Shown here in pieces: positions 14,875 to 21,409 of a DNA stretch of 40,668 nt. The stretch's first letter is position 1. The number at the start of each line of letters is the position of its first letter. Both the position numbers and the translations under genes were made by a program. The notes under the pieces are model-generated. The model saw only the letters and a list, made by a program, of their open reading frames with translations. It did no database searches and was not told where the DNA came from. The stretch comes from Alphaproteobacteria bacterium (GTDB taxonomy: Bacteria; Pseudomonadota; Alphaproteobacteria; Puniceispirillales; UBA1172): positions 1-40,668 of the forward strand of contig JAGWAQ010000001.1 of assembly GCA_021296375.1 (NCBI GenBank), in the 5' to 3' direction.

Positions 14875-15842
14875 CCGTCACCCAAACACTCTACCATTAC
14901 CATGATTTTTCAACCGGCGATAAGGTCGCCATCAAGATTTCTATTGAGACCGCCACCGCGTGTGGGTTGACGGTGCCGGAAATATGTAGCCTGCCGCTAT
15001 TGATCAAGGGCGCGAGCAAGGAGCAGATTCATAAATACAATGGCTATAAATCCCGCAGCAGCACTTGGCGGCTCATCAAATCTGTTTACGAAAAACTGGG
15101 GGCTGAAAAACCTTCTGAAATTCCGCTGGCGGCGCTGGCCCGGGGGATTTATATCGTTGAGTTTATCCGTGCAGATGCCCCTGCGGGATCGAGGTTGGGC
15201 AGTCCAGATGCCCCTGAATTCGAGGCGGCCCCTCAATCCGAGGCGGCCAGCGCAGATGCCAGCCCGGCCCCTGAATCCGAGGCGGCGGCGGACATCACGC
15301 CGAACAAGAAAGCCTATAAGATTGACCTGCAGATGGTGACGGAGATCAAGGCGATTTGGGATCACTGCTCCAACCTCAGCATTGCCTCCGCGCTCATCGC
15401 CCCGCGCTATTTTCTGACTGGCAATATTCCGCGGCAGGTGATGAATTGCCGCGGCGAGAAGGGCTGGTTTCCGCAAGAAAAATGGATGGAGCTGATCAAG
15501 ATCAGCCGCACCTATCGCCGCCATCGCGAGCCGCCGCCGCCATTGACGGAAGATGAGCTGTCGGTATTGATTGATACCGCCTGCAGAAAAGCGATGGCCG
15601 ACAACCGCCGCAAGCAGACAGAGCTGGCGGAAGGACGCGCCGCCGCTCAATCCGCAGCTCAATCCAGAACCACCGCAAATCTGGACGCCGCGGGAGAGGT
15701 ACGGGAGCGGATAGAGCGTGAGGGGTTTGGCCAGGAAGCCCCGCCGGCGGCTGATGATCTGGGGCGGTGGCGCGGCCGTGCCACCACGCTGCCCACCGGC
15801 AGCACGGCGATCGGCGATATGTACGCCGGAACCGCGGAATAG
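14871..15842 (+). CDS. Unknown early protein, 323 aa
   Basis: Not recognised. An N-terminal domain (1-105) with helical charge pattern is joined by a Glu/Ala/Ser-rich linker with repeats on (P/S)E(F/S)EAA (about 110-143). A second domain (145-235) carries W and H residues and PQEKWMELIKISRTYRRHREPPPP; the tail is low-complexity. The two-domain form with a flexible acidic linker resembles a DNA-binding adaptor, but no motif decides it. The start overlaps the Mor-like gene as ATGA. Confidence 0.7.
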   Translation: MTVTQTLYHYHDFSTGDKVAIKISIETATACGLTVPEICSLPLLIKGASKEQIHKYNGYKSRSSTWRLIKSVYEKLGAEKPSEIPLAALARGIYIVEFIRADAPAGSRLGSPDAPEFEAAPQSEAASADASPAPESEAAADITPNKKAYKIDLQMVTEIKAIWDHCSNLSIASALIAPRYFLTGNIPRQVMNCRGEKGWFPQEKWMELIKISRTYRRHREPPPPLTEDELSVLIDTACRKAMADNRRKQTELAEGRAAAQSAAQSRTTANLDAAGEVRERIEREGFGQEAPPAADDLGRWRGRATTLPTGSTAIGDMYAGTAE

Positions 15843-15852
15843 GGGCGGTGTG

Positions 15853-16251
15853 ATGGGGGGGTACGGCCATGTTAAAGACCGGGTTGAGGTGCTGGAAACA
15901 AAGCTCGAGGTGCTGTCGGCGCAAGTCGAGGCGCTGAAGAACCAGCTGCGTTCGCCCGCCCCACCAAAAATGATGGTCAATGAGCTGGTGGCCGCCGCCG
16001 CCAGGGCGACGGGGTTTTCCCCCCGTGAGCTGAGCTCACCCCTGCGGGTCCGGAAACTGATGCTGGCGCGGATCGCGGCATGCCTGGCGGCGCGGCGCCA
16101 CCACTGGACCGTCAGCCAGATCGGCATGGCGTTTAATCGGGACCACACCAGCATCCAGTATTACATCAACCACAAAATGACGAAGGACCCCCATGTCATC
16201 AACACGTCACGGCGGATCGAAGCCGAATTGATCAAGAAGGAGATTTATTGA
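15853..16251 (+). CDS. DnaA domain-IV-like DNA-binding protein
   Basis: After an N-terminal coiled coil (about 7-33, HVKDRVEVLETKLEVLSAQV), residues 42-110 read like the DNA-binding domain IV of DnaA. It has helices with FSPRELSSPLRVRKLMLAR and the signature NRDHTSIQYYINHK, corresponding to the DnaA box-recognition motif (G/N-RDHTTV). The ATPase domains are absent, so it cannot load helicase. It could bind DnaA-box-like DNA as a dimer and compete with or recruit host DnaA. The ATG at 15853 follows the preceding stop by 10 nt. Confidence 0.75.
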   Translation: MGGYGHVKDRVEVLETKLEVLSAQVEALKNQLRSPAPPKMMVNELVAAAARATGFSPRELSSPLRVRKLMLARIAACLAARRHHWTVSQIGMAFNRDHTSIQYYINHKMTKDPHVINTSRRIEAELIKKEIY

Positions 16252-16460
16252 TGGCACGCACCACCACCCGCGCCTTATCACCGGCGCAAAAGATGCTGGC
16301 CAGCGCCGCTTTGGTCGGCGGGTTCTTGCAGGAAATGGGGGCGGCCGCACCCACGGCCCTGCTTCCACGGCCACGTCACGGCGGCAAAAGCCGCCACTGG
16401 CAACGCAACCCCGGCCATCAGGCGTGGAAGCGCAACCGCCGCTCGGGAAGGAGGGCGTGA
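16251..16460 (+). CDS. Small basic protein, 69 aa
   Basis: Short ORF with TGATG overlap at its start and another TGATG at its end, plus an AAGGAG upstream. The product has an alanine-rich helix (AQKMLASAALVGGFLQEMG) and a strongly basic C terminus (RHGGKSRHWQRNPGHQAWKR). It was not recognised. Confidence 0.6.
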   Translation: MARTTTRALSPAQKMLASAALVGGFLQEMGAAAPTALLPRPRHGGKSRHWQRNPGHQAWKRNRRSGRRA

Positions 16461-17005
16461 TGAAACGCTCAGCCACATTCAGCGATTGCGGAAAATATCG
16501 TTATCGCCTTGACCGCGACTGGAGCGATATGTTGACGGATAATCCCCGTCGCGCCTTGTGGATCATGCTGAACCCCAGCACCGCCGACGCCAGCGAGGAT
16601 GACCCTACCATTCGGAGGATTATCAATTTCAGCAAGCGCGAGGGCTGTTCTGCCTTGACGGTGCTGAACCTGTCGCCACGTATTGCAACAGACCCTGCTG
16701 AACTGGCGGGGCTGACCGACGACGAATTGATGGGAGATGCGGATCAATATTATTCTAAAATGGATGATGTGTTTGACCCTGAACTTTCACCCCTGATCAT
16801 CTGTGCCTGGGGCGCAACTGCTTACAACAAAAAAACGTTAAAACCATGGGCGAATAAAGGATACGGTATTCTCTTTTCTCATCTTTCACGCAAGGCCAGC
16901 CAAAAATTACTCTGTCTTGGCCATACTAAAGACGGCGCGCCGCGACATCCGCTTTATGTCGATGCGGAGCAGCCACTTCTTGAACTTGCAAGGAGGACAT
17001 CATGA
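16460..17005 (+). CDS. DUF1643 family protein
   Basis: The central part (LWIMLNPSTADASEDDPTIR, followed by a GCSALTVLNLSP segment) matches DUF1643, a family of about 160-180 aa of unknown activity found in phages and mobile elements. The region ICAWGATAYNK is also typical. GGAGG lies before the ATG at 16460 and the start overlaps the previous stop. The last third is somewhat AT-richer than its neighbours, suggesting more recent acquisition. Confidence 0.8.
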   Translation: MKRSATFSDCGKYRYRLDRDWSDMLTDNPRRALWIMLNPSTADASEDDPTIRRIINFSKREGCSALTVLNLSPRIATDPAELAGLTDDELMGDADQYYSKMDDVFDPELSPLIICAWGATAYNKKTLKPWANKGYGILFSHLSRKASQKLLCLGHTKDGAPRHPLYVDAEQPLLELARRTS

Positions 17006-17136
17006 ATAAGCCGGTTTCCGTTGCTGATCGGCCCGACGCGCACCGCCCGGGCAAGAAACGGCGCAAATGGTCCGCCAAGCGGCGGGCAAAAGCCATGGCC
17101 GCCCGCGCCCGCCACAACCTGAAAGGAGCACGGTGA
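17002..17136 (+). CDS. Micro-ORF, basic, 44 aa
   Basis: This ORF is absent from the track. It begins at ATG 17002 with AGGAGG upstream, overlaps the DUF1643 stop (ATGA) and ends in TGATG. The product is highly basic (KKRRKWSAKRRAKAMAAR), suggesting nucleic-acid binding. Coupling on both sides supports real translation. Confidence 0.6.
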   Translation: MNKPVSVADRPDAHRPGKKRRKWSAKRRAKAMAARARHNLKGAR

Positions 17137-17204
17137 TGCCCGAAGCTATTATGGTTCTTGTTTTTCTTCTTGGATTGATTGTCTTCATCATAAATTCCAG
17201 CTAG
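17136..17204 (+). CDS. Micro-ORF, single-TM peptide, 22 aa
   Basis: This ORF is absent from the track. The ATG at 17136 overlaps the stop of the 44-aa ORF (TGATG), and AAGGAG sits 7 nt upstream. The peptide MPEAIMVLVFLLGLIVFIINSS is a single hydrophobic helix with almost no soluble part. It may modify a membrane complex or be a toxin-like peptide; nothing more can be said. Confidence 0.5.
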   Translation: MPEAIMVLVFLLGLIVFIINSS

Positions 17205-17226
17205 ACATGATTAAGGCATCCAAGAA

Positions 17227-17577
17227 ATGACCACCCCAACGAAAGCCTGGCGAATCTGCTCGCGGCGCGGCGGGCGCGAATTATGTGTCTATATGCCCGC
17301 CGCCACCGCTGATGAGGCCAAGTTCAGCATCATGGGCATTGGAGATTCCAGGCGTCTTGCGAATTGGCTGTGGCAAGATGTCAATGACATCGCTGATATG
17401 GTGGCGGCGCGCTGCCCTGATCTTGACGGCCAGCTGACCGACGCGCCTTACATGAATTTGAAAACCGCCATCCGCGAGGGGCTGGTGTTGCGGCGGCTGG
17501 GGCGGGAGTATATCGGCTTCTGCTCGAGGGCGGCGGCGCGGCGGTTTACTGATCGCCGGAAATCGCGGCGAGCTTAG
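17227..17577 (+). CDS. Unknown protein, 116 aa
   Basis: Not recognised. A short mixed alpha/beta protein with a basic C terminus (SRAAARRFTDRRKSRRA). The ribosome site is weak. Codon use is like its neighbours. Confidence 0.65.
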   Translation: MTTPTKAWRICSRRGGRELCVYMPAATADEAKFSIMGIGDSRRLANWLWQDVNDIADMVAARCPDLDGQLTDAPYMNLKTAIREGLVLRRLGREYIGFCSRAAARRFTDRRKSRRA

Positions 17578-17591
17578 TAAAGGATAAAAAA

Positions 17592-17912
17592 ATGCGATAC
17601 TTTACAGCACATAACCTGAAATGGGTTGTAGGCTTGGATGATTGGTCACATCTAAGCGATATTGACGGCATTTTTGAGGAGGTGATCGATCGCACGGCCG
17701 CTCTCAACCCTGACGTCGCCCACAACCTGCACCAAAAACTGCGGGCCAATGGCGATGATCTGTATGAGTTTTTGTATACTGCTTCGAAAGATAACGCCCT
17801 GCGCGCCATCCTTGATGAAATCGAATCTGCGGCATGGAATATTGAAGAACAACGCTGGGCGAACCTTGAAGGTCACGGCGGCACTTGCTCGCTCAGAGCT
17901 GCTGGCAACTAG
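17592..17912 (+). CDS. Unknown protein, 106 aa
   Basis: Not recognised. An acidic, largely helical protein (DIDGIFEEVIDRTAALNPDV) with AAAGGA 7 nt before the ATG. It is the last gene before the A-tract promoter region at 17940. Confidence 0.65.
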   Translation: MRYFTAHNLKWVVGLDDWSHLSDIDGIFEEVIDRTAALNPDVAHNLHQKLRANGDDLYEFLYTASKDNALRAILDEIESAAWNIEEQRWANLEGHGGTCSLRAAGN

Positions 17913-17939
17913 AGCGGCGGCGGCGCGATTCAGGCATCG

Positions 17940-18010
17940 AAAAAAAAGTGAAAAAAAGTGAAAAAAAATGACGTTTTGTTGTTGACGACAAGGTCAATTG
18001 ACCCTATATT
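17940..18010 (+). promoter_or_regulatory. Strong promoter with A-tracts and operator
   Basis: TTGACG (17982-17987) and TATATT (18005-18010) are separated by exactly 17 bp. The spacer holds a perfect 12-bp palindrome GGTCAATTGACC (17992-18003). Upstream, three A-tracts (GTGAAAAAAA type, 17940-17968) recur every 10 bp, giving curved or UP-element-like DNA. This should be a strong sigma70-type promoter that can be shut by a dimeric repressor. It would drive the genes from 18073 onward. Confidence 0.75.
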
Positions 18011-18072
18011 ATAGTCATAGCCCAGAAAAAAGGGCACCAACCCCAAAGCCTACGGGCAACAGGAGCAAGACC

Positions 18073-18567
18073 ATGAAAACCATCATTCAAAACGCCGCTT
18101 TCCGCGCTGAAGAAAATGGCTTAAAGCCAGCTACCATCAAGCAAATCAACTACATTGCTTTTCTGGCGGACACCCGCGCTGATGCCATCAGCATCACCGG
18201 CGAACTCACCAACTCCACTTACATGCTGACGAGCCGCAAGGCTTCGGACATCATCGGCGATCTGCTCGATCTGCCCGAAAAAACCCTTGCTCAGGCGCAG
18301 GCCGATGAGCAAGCCAAAGCCGAAGCGCTGGCGATTACCGCCGCGCGCGGTGCCGCCAAAGCCGCCGCCAAAACTGAAATCCGCAATGCGGGCTTCAAAA
18401 AAGGCGATCGCGTCGAAATCCGCGACGGCGTAAAGCCAGATAGCGGTGAAGCAAATTGGGTCGAAGGCACTGTCGTCAAGGGTGGCGGCAAGCCAAAAGT
18501 TCGGATTGACGGCTATAATTCAGCTCATACAATCCGCAATATCGACGACATCCGCCACATCGGTTAA
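18073..18567 (+). CDS. Unknown protein with KOW-like C-terminal domain
   Basis: The N-terminal 60 residues are helical (LKPATIKQINYIAFLADTRADA), followed by an alanine-rich helix (about 78-110). A C-terminal small beta domain starts FKKGDRVEIRDGVKPDSG and continues through VEGTVVKGGGKPKVRIDG, resembling a KOW/SH3-like fold. It is the first gene after the strong promoter at 17982, with AGGAG 7 nt before the ATG at 18073. It may bind nucleic acid; function unknown. Confidence 0.75.
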   Translation: MKTIIQNAAFRAEENGLKPATIKQINYIAFLADTRADAISITGELTNSTYMLTSRKASDIIGDLLDLPEKTLAQAQADEQAKAEALAITAARGAAKAAAKTEIRNAGFKKGDRVEIRDGVKPDSGEANWVEGTVVKGGGKPKVRIDGYNSAHTIRNIDDIRHIG

Positions 18568-18578
18568 TCCCTGCCTCA

Positions 18579-18600
18579 CTCCACCGGCTCTCAAGCTGGT
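18579..18600 (+). other. Hairpin after the first gene
   Basis: CCACCGGC-tctcaa-GCTGGTGG pairs over 8 bp with one G-T pair. No T run follows, so it may be an attenuator or RNA-protecting hairpin and not a full terminator. Confidence 0.4.
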
Positions 18601-18621
18601 GGGGTGTAGCGGCGGTTACGT

Positions 18622-18675
18622 CAGGGTGGCGACCCTCGCCAGGGTGGCGACCCTCGCCAGGGTGGCGACCCTCGC
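18622..18675. repeat. 18-bp tandem repeat x3 with hairpins
   Basis: The unit CAGGGTGGCGACCCTCGC occurs three times in perfect tandem. Each unit can fold (AGGGT-GGCG-ACCCT), so the RNA would carry a row of three small hairpins. It lies in the untranslated leader between the genes at 18073 and 18734. Similar GGCGACCC-type repeats occur as dispersed intergenic elements in proteobacterial genomes, so it may be captured from a host. Confidence 0.85.
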
Positions 18676-18733
18676 CGACGGGCAATCCTGCCCTACAACC
18701 CAAGGCCCGCAGAGCGGGCAGAAGGAGAAGACC

Positions 18734-19318
18734 ATGAAGACCATTACATTTGAACTCACTAATGCTCAACTGCATCTGATGGCGGATCAATATTCCACGC
18801 ATTCCAAAAGCCGGATGTTGCAGGATATTCTGGCGGCGATGTCACCGGAAGCGGAGCAATACGCGCTTTTGGATGTGGATGAACACATGCCTCAAAAAAT
18901 CGTGACGGAATGCCACGCCGGTTATCAGCTCGTGGCTCATGACCTGCGTGAGGTCAGCGGTGAAATTTTCGACAAATACTGTCAGGATTATCCCGAAGAC
19001 CAGAGCGTCCATCGCTCTCATGAAGCCCGCAAATGGCGGGCGTCGTGGAAGCGCGCCGAGGTGCTGCTGGATCGTGCTGAACACGAGCTGAAGAAAACCG
19101 GCGCGGTCAGCATCGAAACCCTCGATGTTCTCGGCAAGGCCGCCGGGCTGGTCAAGAGCTTTGCTGTCCAGGATGGCGGATTCGCCAATGGCTGCCGGAC
19201 AAAAGCCGGGCCAATCTGGAAGCGCTATGAAAACCTGCGGCTGACCCACCCCGGCTATTCCACCGAGCCGGGGCGACATGGCTTTAACCGCATCGTCAAA
19301 ATCAAGACAGCGTCTTGA
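18734..19318 (+). CDS. Unknown protein, 194 aa
   Basis: Not recognised. A mostly helical protein (KTITFELTNAQLHLMADQYS; WRASWKRAEVLLDRAEHELK). AAGGAG lies 7 nt before the ATG at 18734, while the track start at 18446 is inside the previous gene. It is followed at once by a strong terminator, so it is the last gene of this transcript unless there is read-through. Confidence 0.75.
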   Translation: MKTITFELTNAQLHLMADQYSTHSKSRMLQDILAAMSPEAEQYALLDVDEHMPQKIVTECHAGYQLVAHDLREVSGEIFDKYCQDYPEDQSVHRSHEARKWRASWKRAEVLLDRAEHELKKTGAVSIETLDVLGKAAGLVKSFAVQDGGFANGCRTKAGPIWKRYENLRLTHPGYSTEPGRHGFNRIVKIKTAS

Positions 19319-19327
19319 CACTTTCGC

Positions 19328-19372
19328 ATCCTCACCGGCACCAAAACAGTGCCGGTGAGGATCGGTTTTTTT
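19328..19372 (+). terminator. Strong intrinsic terminator
   Basis: ATCCTCACCGGCAC (19328-19341) and GTGCCGGTGAGGAT (19349-19362) form a perfect 14-bp stem with a 7-nt loop, followed by CGG and seven T residues. It is the clearest intrinsic terminator in the window and ends the unit started at the 17982 promoter. Confidence 0.9.
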
Positions 19373-19384
19373 GATGGAGAACAA

Positions 19385-19729
19385 ATGATGACCAATTCCA
19401 ATTCAAAAATTCATGGGAATACTGGCAAACGTCATACTGCCGAAGCTCGCCGCAAAATAAGTGATTTTCAAAAAAGTAGAAAGCGCGAGCCTTTTTCTGT
19501 CGAAACCCGCCGCAGGATGAGTAAGGCTGCAAAAAACAAGCCCCAATCTCCTAAACATACTAGAAATATGGCGATTGGCGTTTCTTTTGCCGCCGCCTGG
19601 AAAAAGGCGGAGCATCTTGATGAGATTGAACACCTGATGTCGCTGGGTGTTGAAAATACGATTGCCAAATGGGATGTCACTCCTGACGAAATTTTGGCTC
19701 TCATTGCCAAAAAGAAAGCGAAATCATGA
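19385..19729 (+). CDS. NUMOD3-like DNA-binding protein
   Basis: The N-terminal half has two repeats of the NUMOD3 pattern: GKRHTAEARRKISDFQKSRK and FSVETRRRMSKAAKNK. This motif usually binds DNA beside GIY-YIG or HNH nuclease domains in homing endonucleases. No nuclease domain is present in these 114 aa, so this is a DNA-binding remnant or a stand-alone regulator. The C-terminal helix region contains WDVTPDEILALIAKKKAKS. GGAG lies 5 nt before the ATG at 19385. The gene comes right after a strong terminator. Confidence 0.65.
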   Translation: MMTNSNSKIHGNTGKRHTAEARRKISDFQKSRKREPFSVETRRRMSKAAKNKPQSPKHTRNMAIGVSFAAAWKKAEHLDEIEHLMSLGVENTIAKWDVTPDEILALIAKKKAKS

Positions 19730-20004
19730 AACTCACCCCTGAATTGCTCAAGCGATTTCGTTTGTATTCACCCCCCGCCCGTTTAAGCACTGCCGCCATG
19801 GCGGCGCTGGTGGGATTGAAATTCGGCCGCAACTGGGGCTATTTTGAATCGCCCGAAAGCGCGGCGACCCATCGCCGCCTGAACCCCTGCATGCGGCGCG
19901 CCGTCATCCTCATCTGGTGGTACGTCAAAACAACCGGCGCCCTGCCGGATTTCGACAAGCTCGAAGATGAAATGGTCAATGAGCTCGATCAACCCCCGAA
20001 ATAA
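19726..20004 (+). CDS. Unknown protein, 92 aa
   Basis: Not recognised. A small protein with a tryptophan-containing hydrophobic stretch (RRAVILIWWYVKTTGALP), possibly amphipathic. Its ATG overlaps the previous stop (ATGA). It is the last gene before the late region. Confidence 0.65.
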   Translation: MKLTPELLKRFRLYSPPARLSTAAMAALVGLKFGRNWGYFESPESAATHRRLNPCMRRAVILIWWYVKTTGALPDFDKLEDEMVNELDQPPK

Positions 20005-20017
20005 ACATCCCCGTCAC

Positions 20018-20050
20018 GCCGCCACCAGCCGCCGCTGGGGGGCTGGCGGC
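20018..20050 (+). terminator. GC-rich hairpin before late region
   Basis: GCCGCCACCAGCC and GGCTGGCGGC pair over about 10 bp with a bulge and a 10-nt loop. No T run follows. It may end early transcripts weakly or protect their 3' end. Confidence 0.35.
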
Positions 20051-20084
20051 ACCCATCCCGCCAGATTTGATCTTGAGGGCAAAA

Positions 20085-20109
20085 TTAAACGCGTTTAAAC
20101 GGGGTTTAA
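20085..20109. promoter_or_regulatory. TTAA triple array, CtrA-like site
   Basis: TTAA boxes at 20085, 20095 and 20106 are spaced N6 and N7, exactly as in the array at 302-326; the middle GCGTTTAAA and the GTTTAA are shared. The last pair is TTAA-ACGGGGT-TTAAG. It lies about 55-80 bp upstream of the late promoter element at 20164, a suitable place for a second regulator of the head operon. Confidence 0.5.
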
Positions 20110-20163
20110 GCGGGGTCTGTGCCTGAAGCTGCCCTGCCCCTGCAGCTCTCACCCGCTTCCATT

Positions 20164-20207
20164 TGGCGAAATCGCCACGCCACCCGCCCGCCGCCATGGG
20201 CTATGAT
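20164..20207 (+). promoter_or_regulatory. Late promoter 2 (head operon)
   Basis: The 19-bp element TGGCGAAATCGCCACGCCA begins at 20164 and the -10-like TATGAT lies at 20202-20207, the same distance as in copies 1 and 3. No -35 hexamer is visible, as expected for activator-dependent promoters. Transcription would start near 20214, ahead of the holin start at 20238. Confidence 0.78.
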
Positions 20208-20237
20208 GTCTTTGTTTGCATCAACCCGGAGGCGCAA

Positions 20238-20807
20238 GTGGACTGGACAAAAATCAAATCAGCAGTGGCGGCGGTGGCCCCGACATTGGGGGGGTTGATC
20301 ATCCCCGGGCCTGTCGGCGTTGGCGCCGGTGCCTTGATCGCCAATGCGCTCGGCACCCCCGATGACCCTGAAGAGGTCATCAACACCATCATGAGAAATC
20401 CCGCCGCCGCCACTGAAAAATTGCGGGGGCTGCAGATTCAGAAATCGGCAGAAATTTCCGCGCTTCAAATCGCCGCCGAGCGCGACATGGCGCTGGCCAT
20501 CAACCAGACCATGCGCGCCGAAGTCACCAGCGCCCATCCCTACGCCCGCAACTGGCGGCCCACCATCGGCTACATCGTGGCGTACATGCTCGCCAGCCTG
20601 TGGACAGGGCTGATCTATATCCTGTTCTTCAAACCGACGGAGGATTTTGTCGCGGCCGCCGCCGCCGCCGCCGAGCTCAACACCATCTTCGTGGCCGCGC
20701 TGGCGGTGCTTGGCATTAATATTGCCAACCGGTCCGGCGACAAGCGCGCCGCCATGGGCGCCCCGACGGCGATCGAGAGCCTGAAAAAACTGGTGCGGGA
20801 GAATTAG
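20238..20807 (+). CDS. GTA-type 3-TM holin
   Basis: The protein matches the gene-transfer-agent holin family with three membrane segments. There is one near the N terminus (APTLGGLIIPGPVGVGAGAL) and two after RAEVTSAHPYARNWRPTIGY (about 120-140 and 155-172). The R-x-W-R-P box before the second segment is typical. GGAGG precedes a GTG start at 20238; the track start at 20163 is inside the promoter element. It is the first gene of the head operon, separate from the lysis pair at 5087-5895. It may serve as holin for release or modify membrane permeability. Confidence 0.8.
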   Translation: MDWTKIKSAVAAVAPTLGGLIIPGPVGVGAGALIANALGTPDDPEEVINTIMRNPAAATEKLRGLQIQKSAEISALQIAAERDMALAINQTMRAEVTSAHPYARNWRPTIGYIVAYMLASLWTGLIYILFFKPTEDFVAAAAAAAELNTIFVAALAVLGINIANRSGDKRAAMGAPTAIESLKKLVREN

Positions 20808-20810
20808 ACC

Positions 20811-21107
20811 ATGACGGATTTGCTGCCCTGGCTGCAATGGTTGACGCCCCCAACCCTCGCCCTTGCTGTGTGGGCGATATGGGGGCGGGTGGAATTGCAG
20901 AAACAGATCGCCCTGCTCAAAGTCAAGGTCGATCACCTTGAACAAACCGCGAAGGACAGCCCGTCGCACGCCGATATTGAAAAGCTGGTCGGCACGCTCA
21001 AGACATTGACCGCCACGCTGGAAGGCCTGGAAAAGCGGTTCGTTCAGCAGCAAAGCCAGTTGACGCGCATCGAAAGCTTTCTGATGAATAACAAGGACAT
21101 AAAATGA
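20811..21107 (+). CDS. Mu gp25-like (DUF2730)
   Basis: One N-terminal membrane segment (LQWLTPPTLALAVWAIWG) followed by a coiled coil (LQKQIALLKVKVDHLEQTAK) and a helical tail. This matches DUF2730, which occupies the same place upstream of the terminase genes in Mu-like phages. The anchor plus coiled coil could fit a spanin-like or assembly role; the function is not established. Confidence 0.75.
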   Translation: MTDLLPWLQWLTPPTLALAVWAIWGRVELQKQIALLKVKVDHLEQTAKDSPSHADIEKLVGTLKTLTATLEGLEKRFVQQQSQLTRIESFLMNNKDIK

Positions 21108-21406
21108 CTACCTACAAAAAACATCTTGCGGAACACCGCCGGCTGTCGATTCTGCGGGCGGCGTTGATGAACAATTTCAAAATCAACGAGAGCATCACCC
21201 AGACCGTGCTGGCGGAGTTCGGGCTGGTGGCGCCGCGCGAGGAAATCAGGGCAGAGTTCACCTGGCTGGCGGAGGCCGGGCTGGGCAAGACAGAAGAGCT
21301 GAGCCCGACGTTGATGGTCTTCACCATCAATCAGCGCGGCAAGGAAACGGCGAAGGGAATCAAGCTGGTGGATGGTGTAGCTGAACCCGGCCCCGAGATG
21401 GCCTGA
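21104..21406 (+). CDS. Mu gp26-like protein
   Basis: A winged-helix-like protein (RRLSILRAALMNNFKINESI; EEIRAEFTWLAEAGLG) similar to the small gp26-type protein found between gp25 and the small terminase in Mu-like phages. The start overlaps the previous stop (ATGA). The function is unknown; a DNA-binding role in packaging or late control is possible. Confidence 0.7.
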   Translation: MTTYKKHLAEHRRLSILRAALMNNFKINESITQTVLAEFGLVAPREEIRAEFTWLAEAGLGKTEELSPTLMVFTINQRGKETAKGIKLVDGVAEPGPEMA

Positions 21407-21409
21407 GCA

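Noticed and set aside
14997-16154. Minus-strand ORF of 385 aa
   Set aside because: Shadow of two coupled plus-strand genes, no start signal.
18622-18675. Tandem repeat considered as a CRISPR
   Set aside because: The copies are directly adjacent with no spacers and no cas genes are present.
20163-20237. N-terminal extension of the holin starting MAKSPRHP
   Set aside because: Same artefact as at 5970: the shared peptide comes from the 19-bp DNA element, not from a protein motif.
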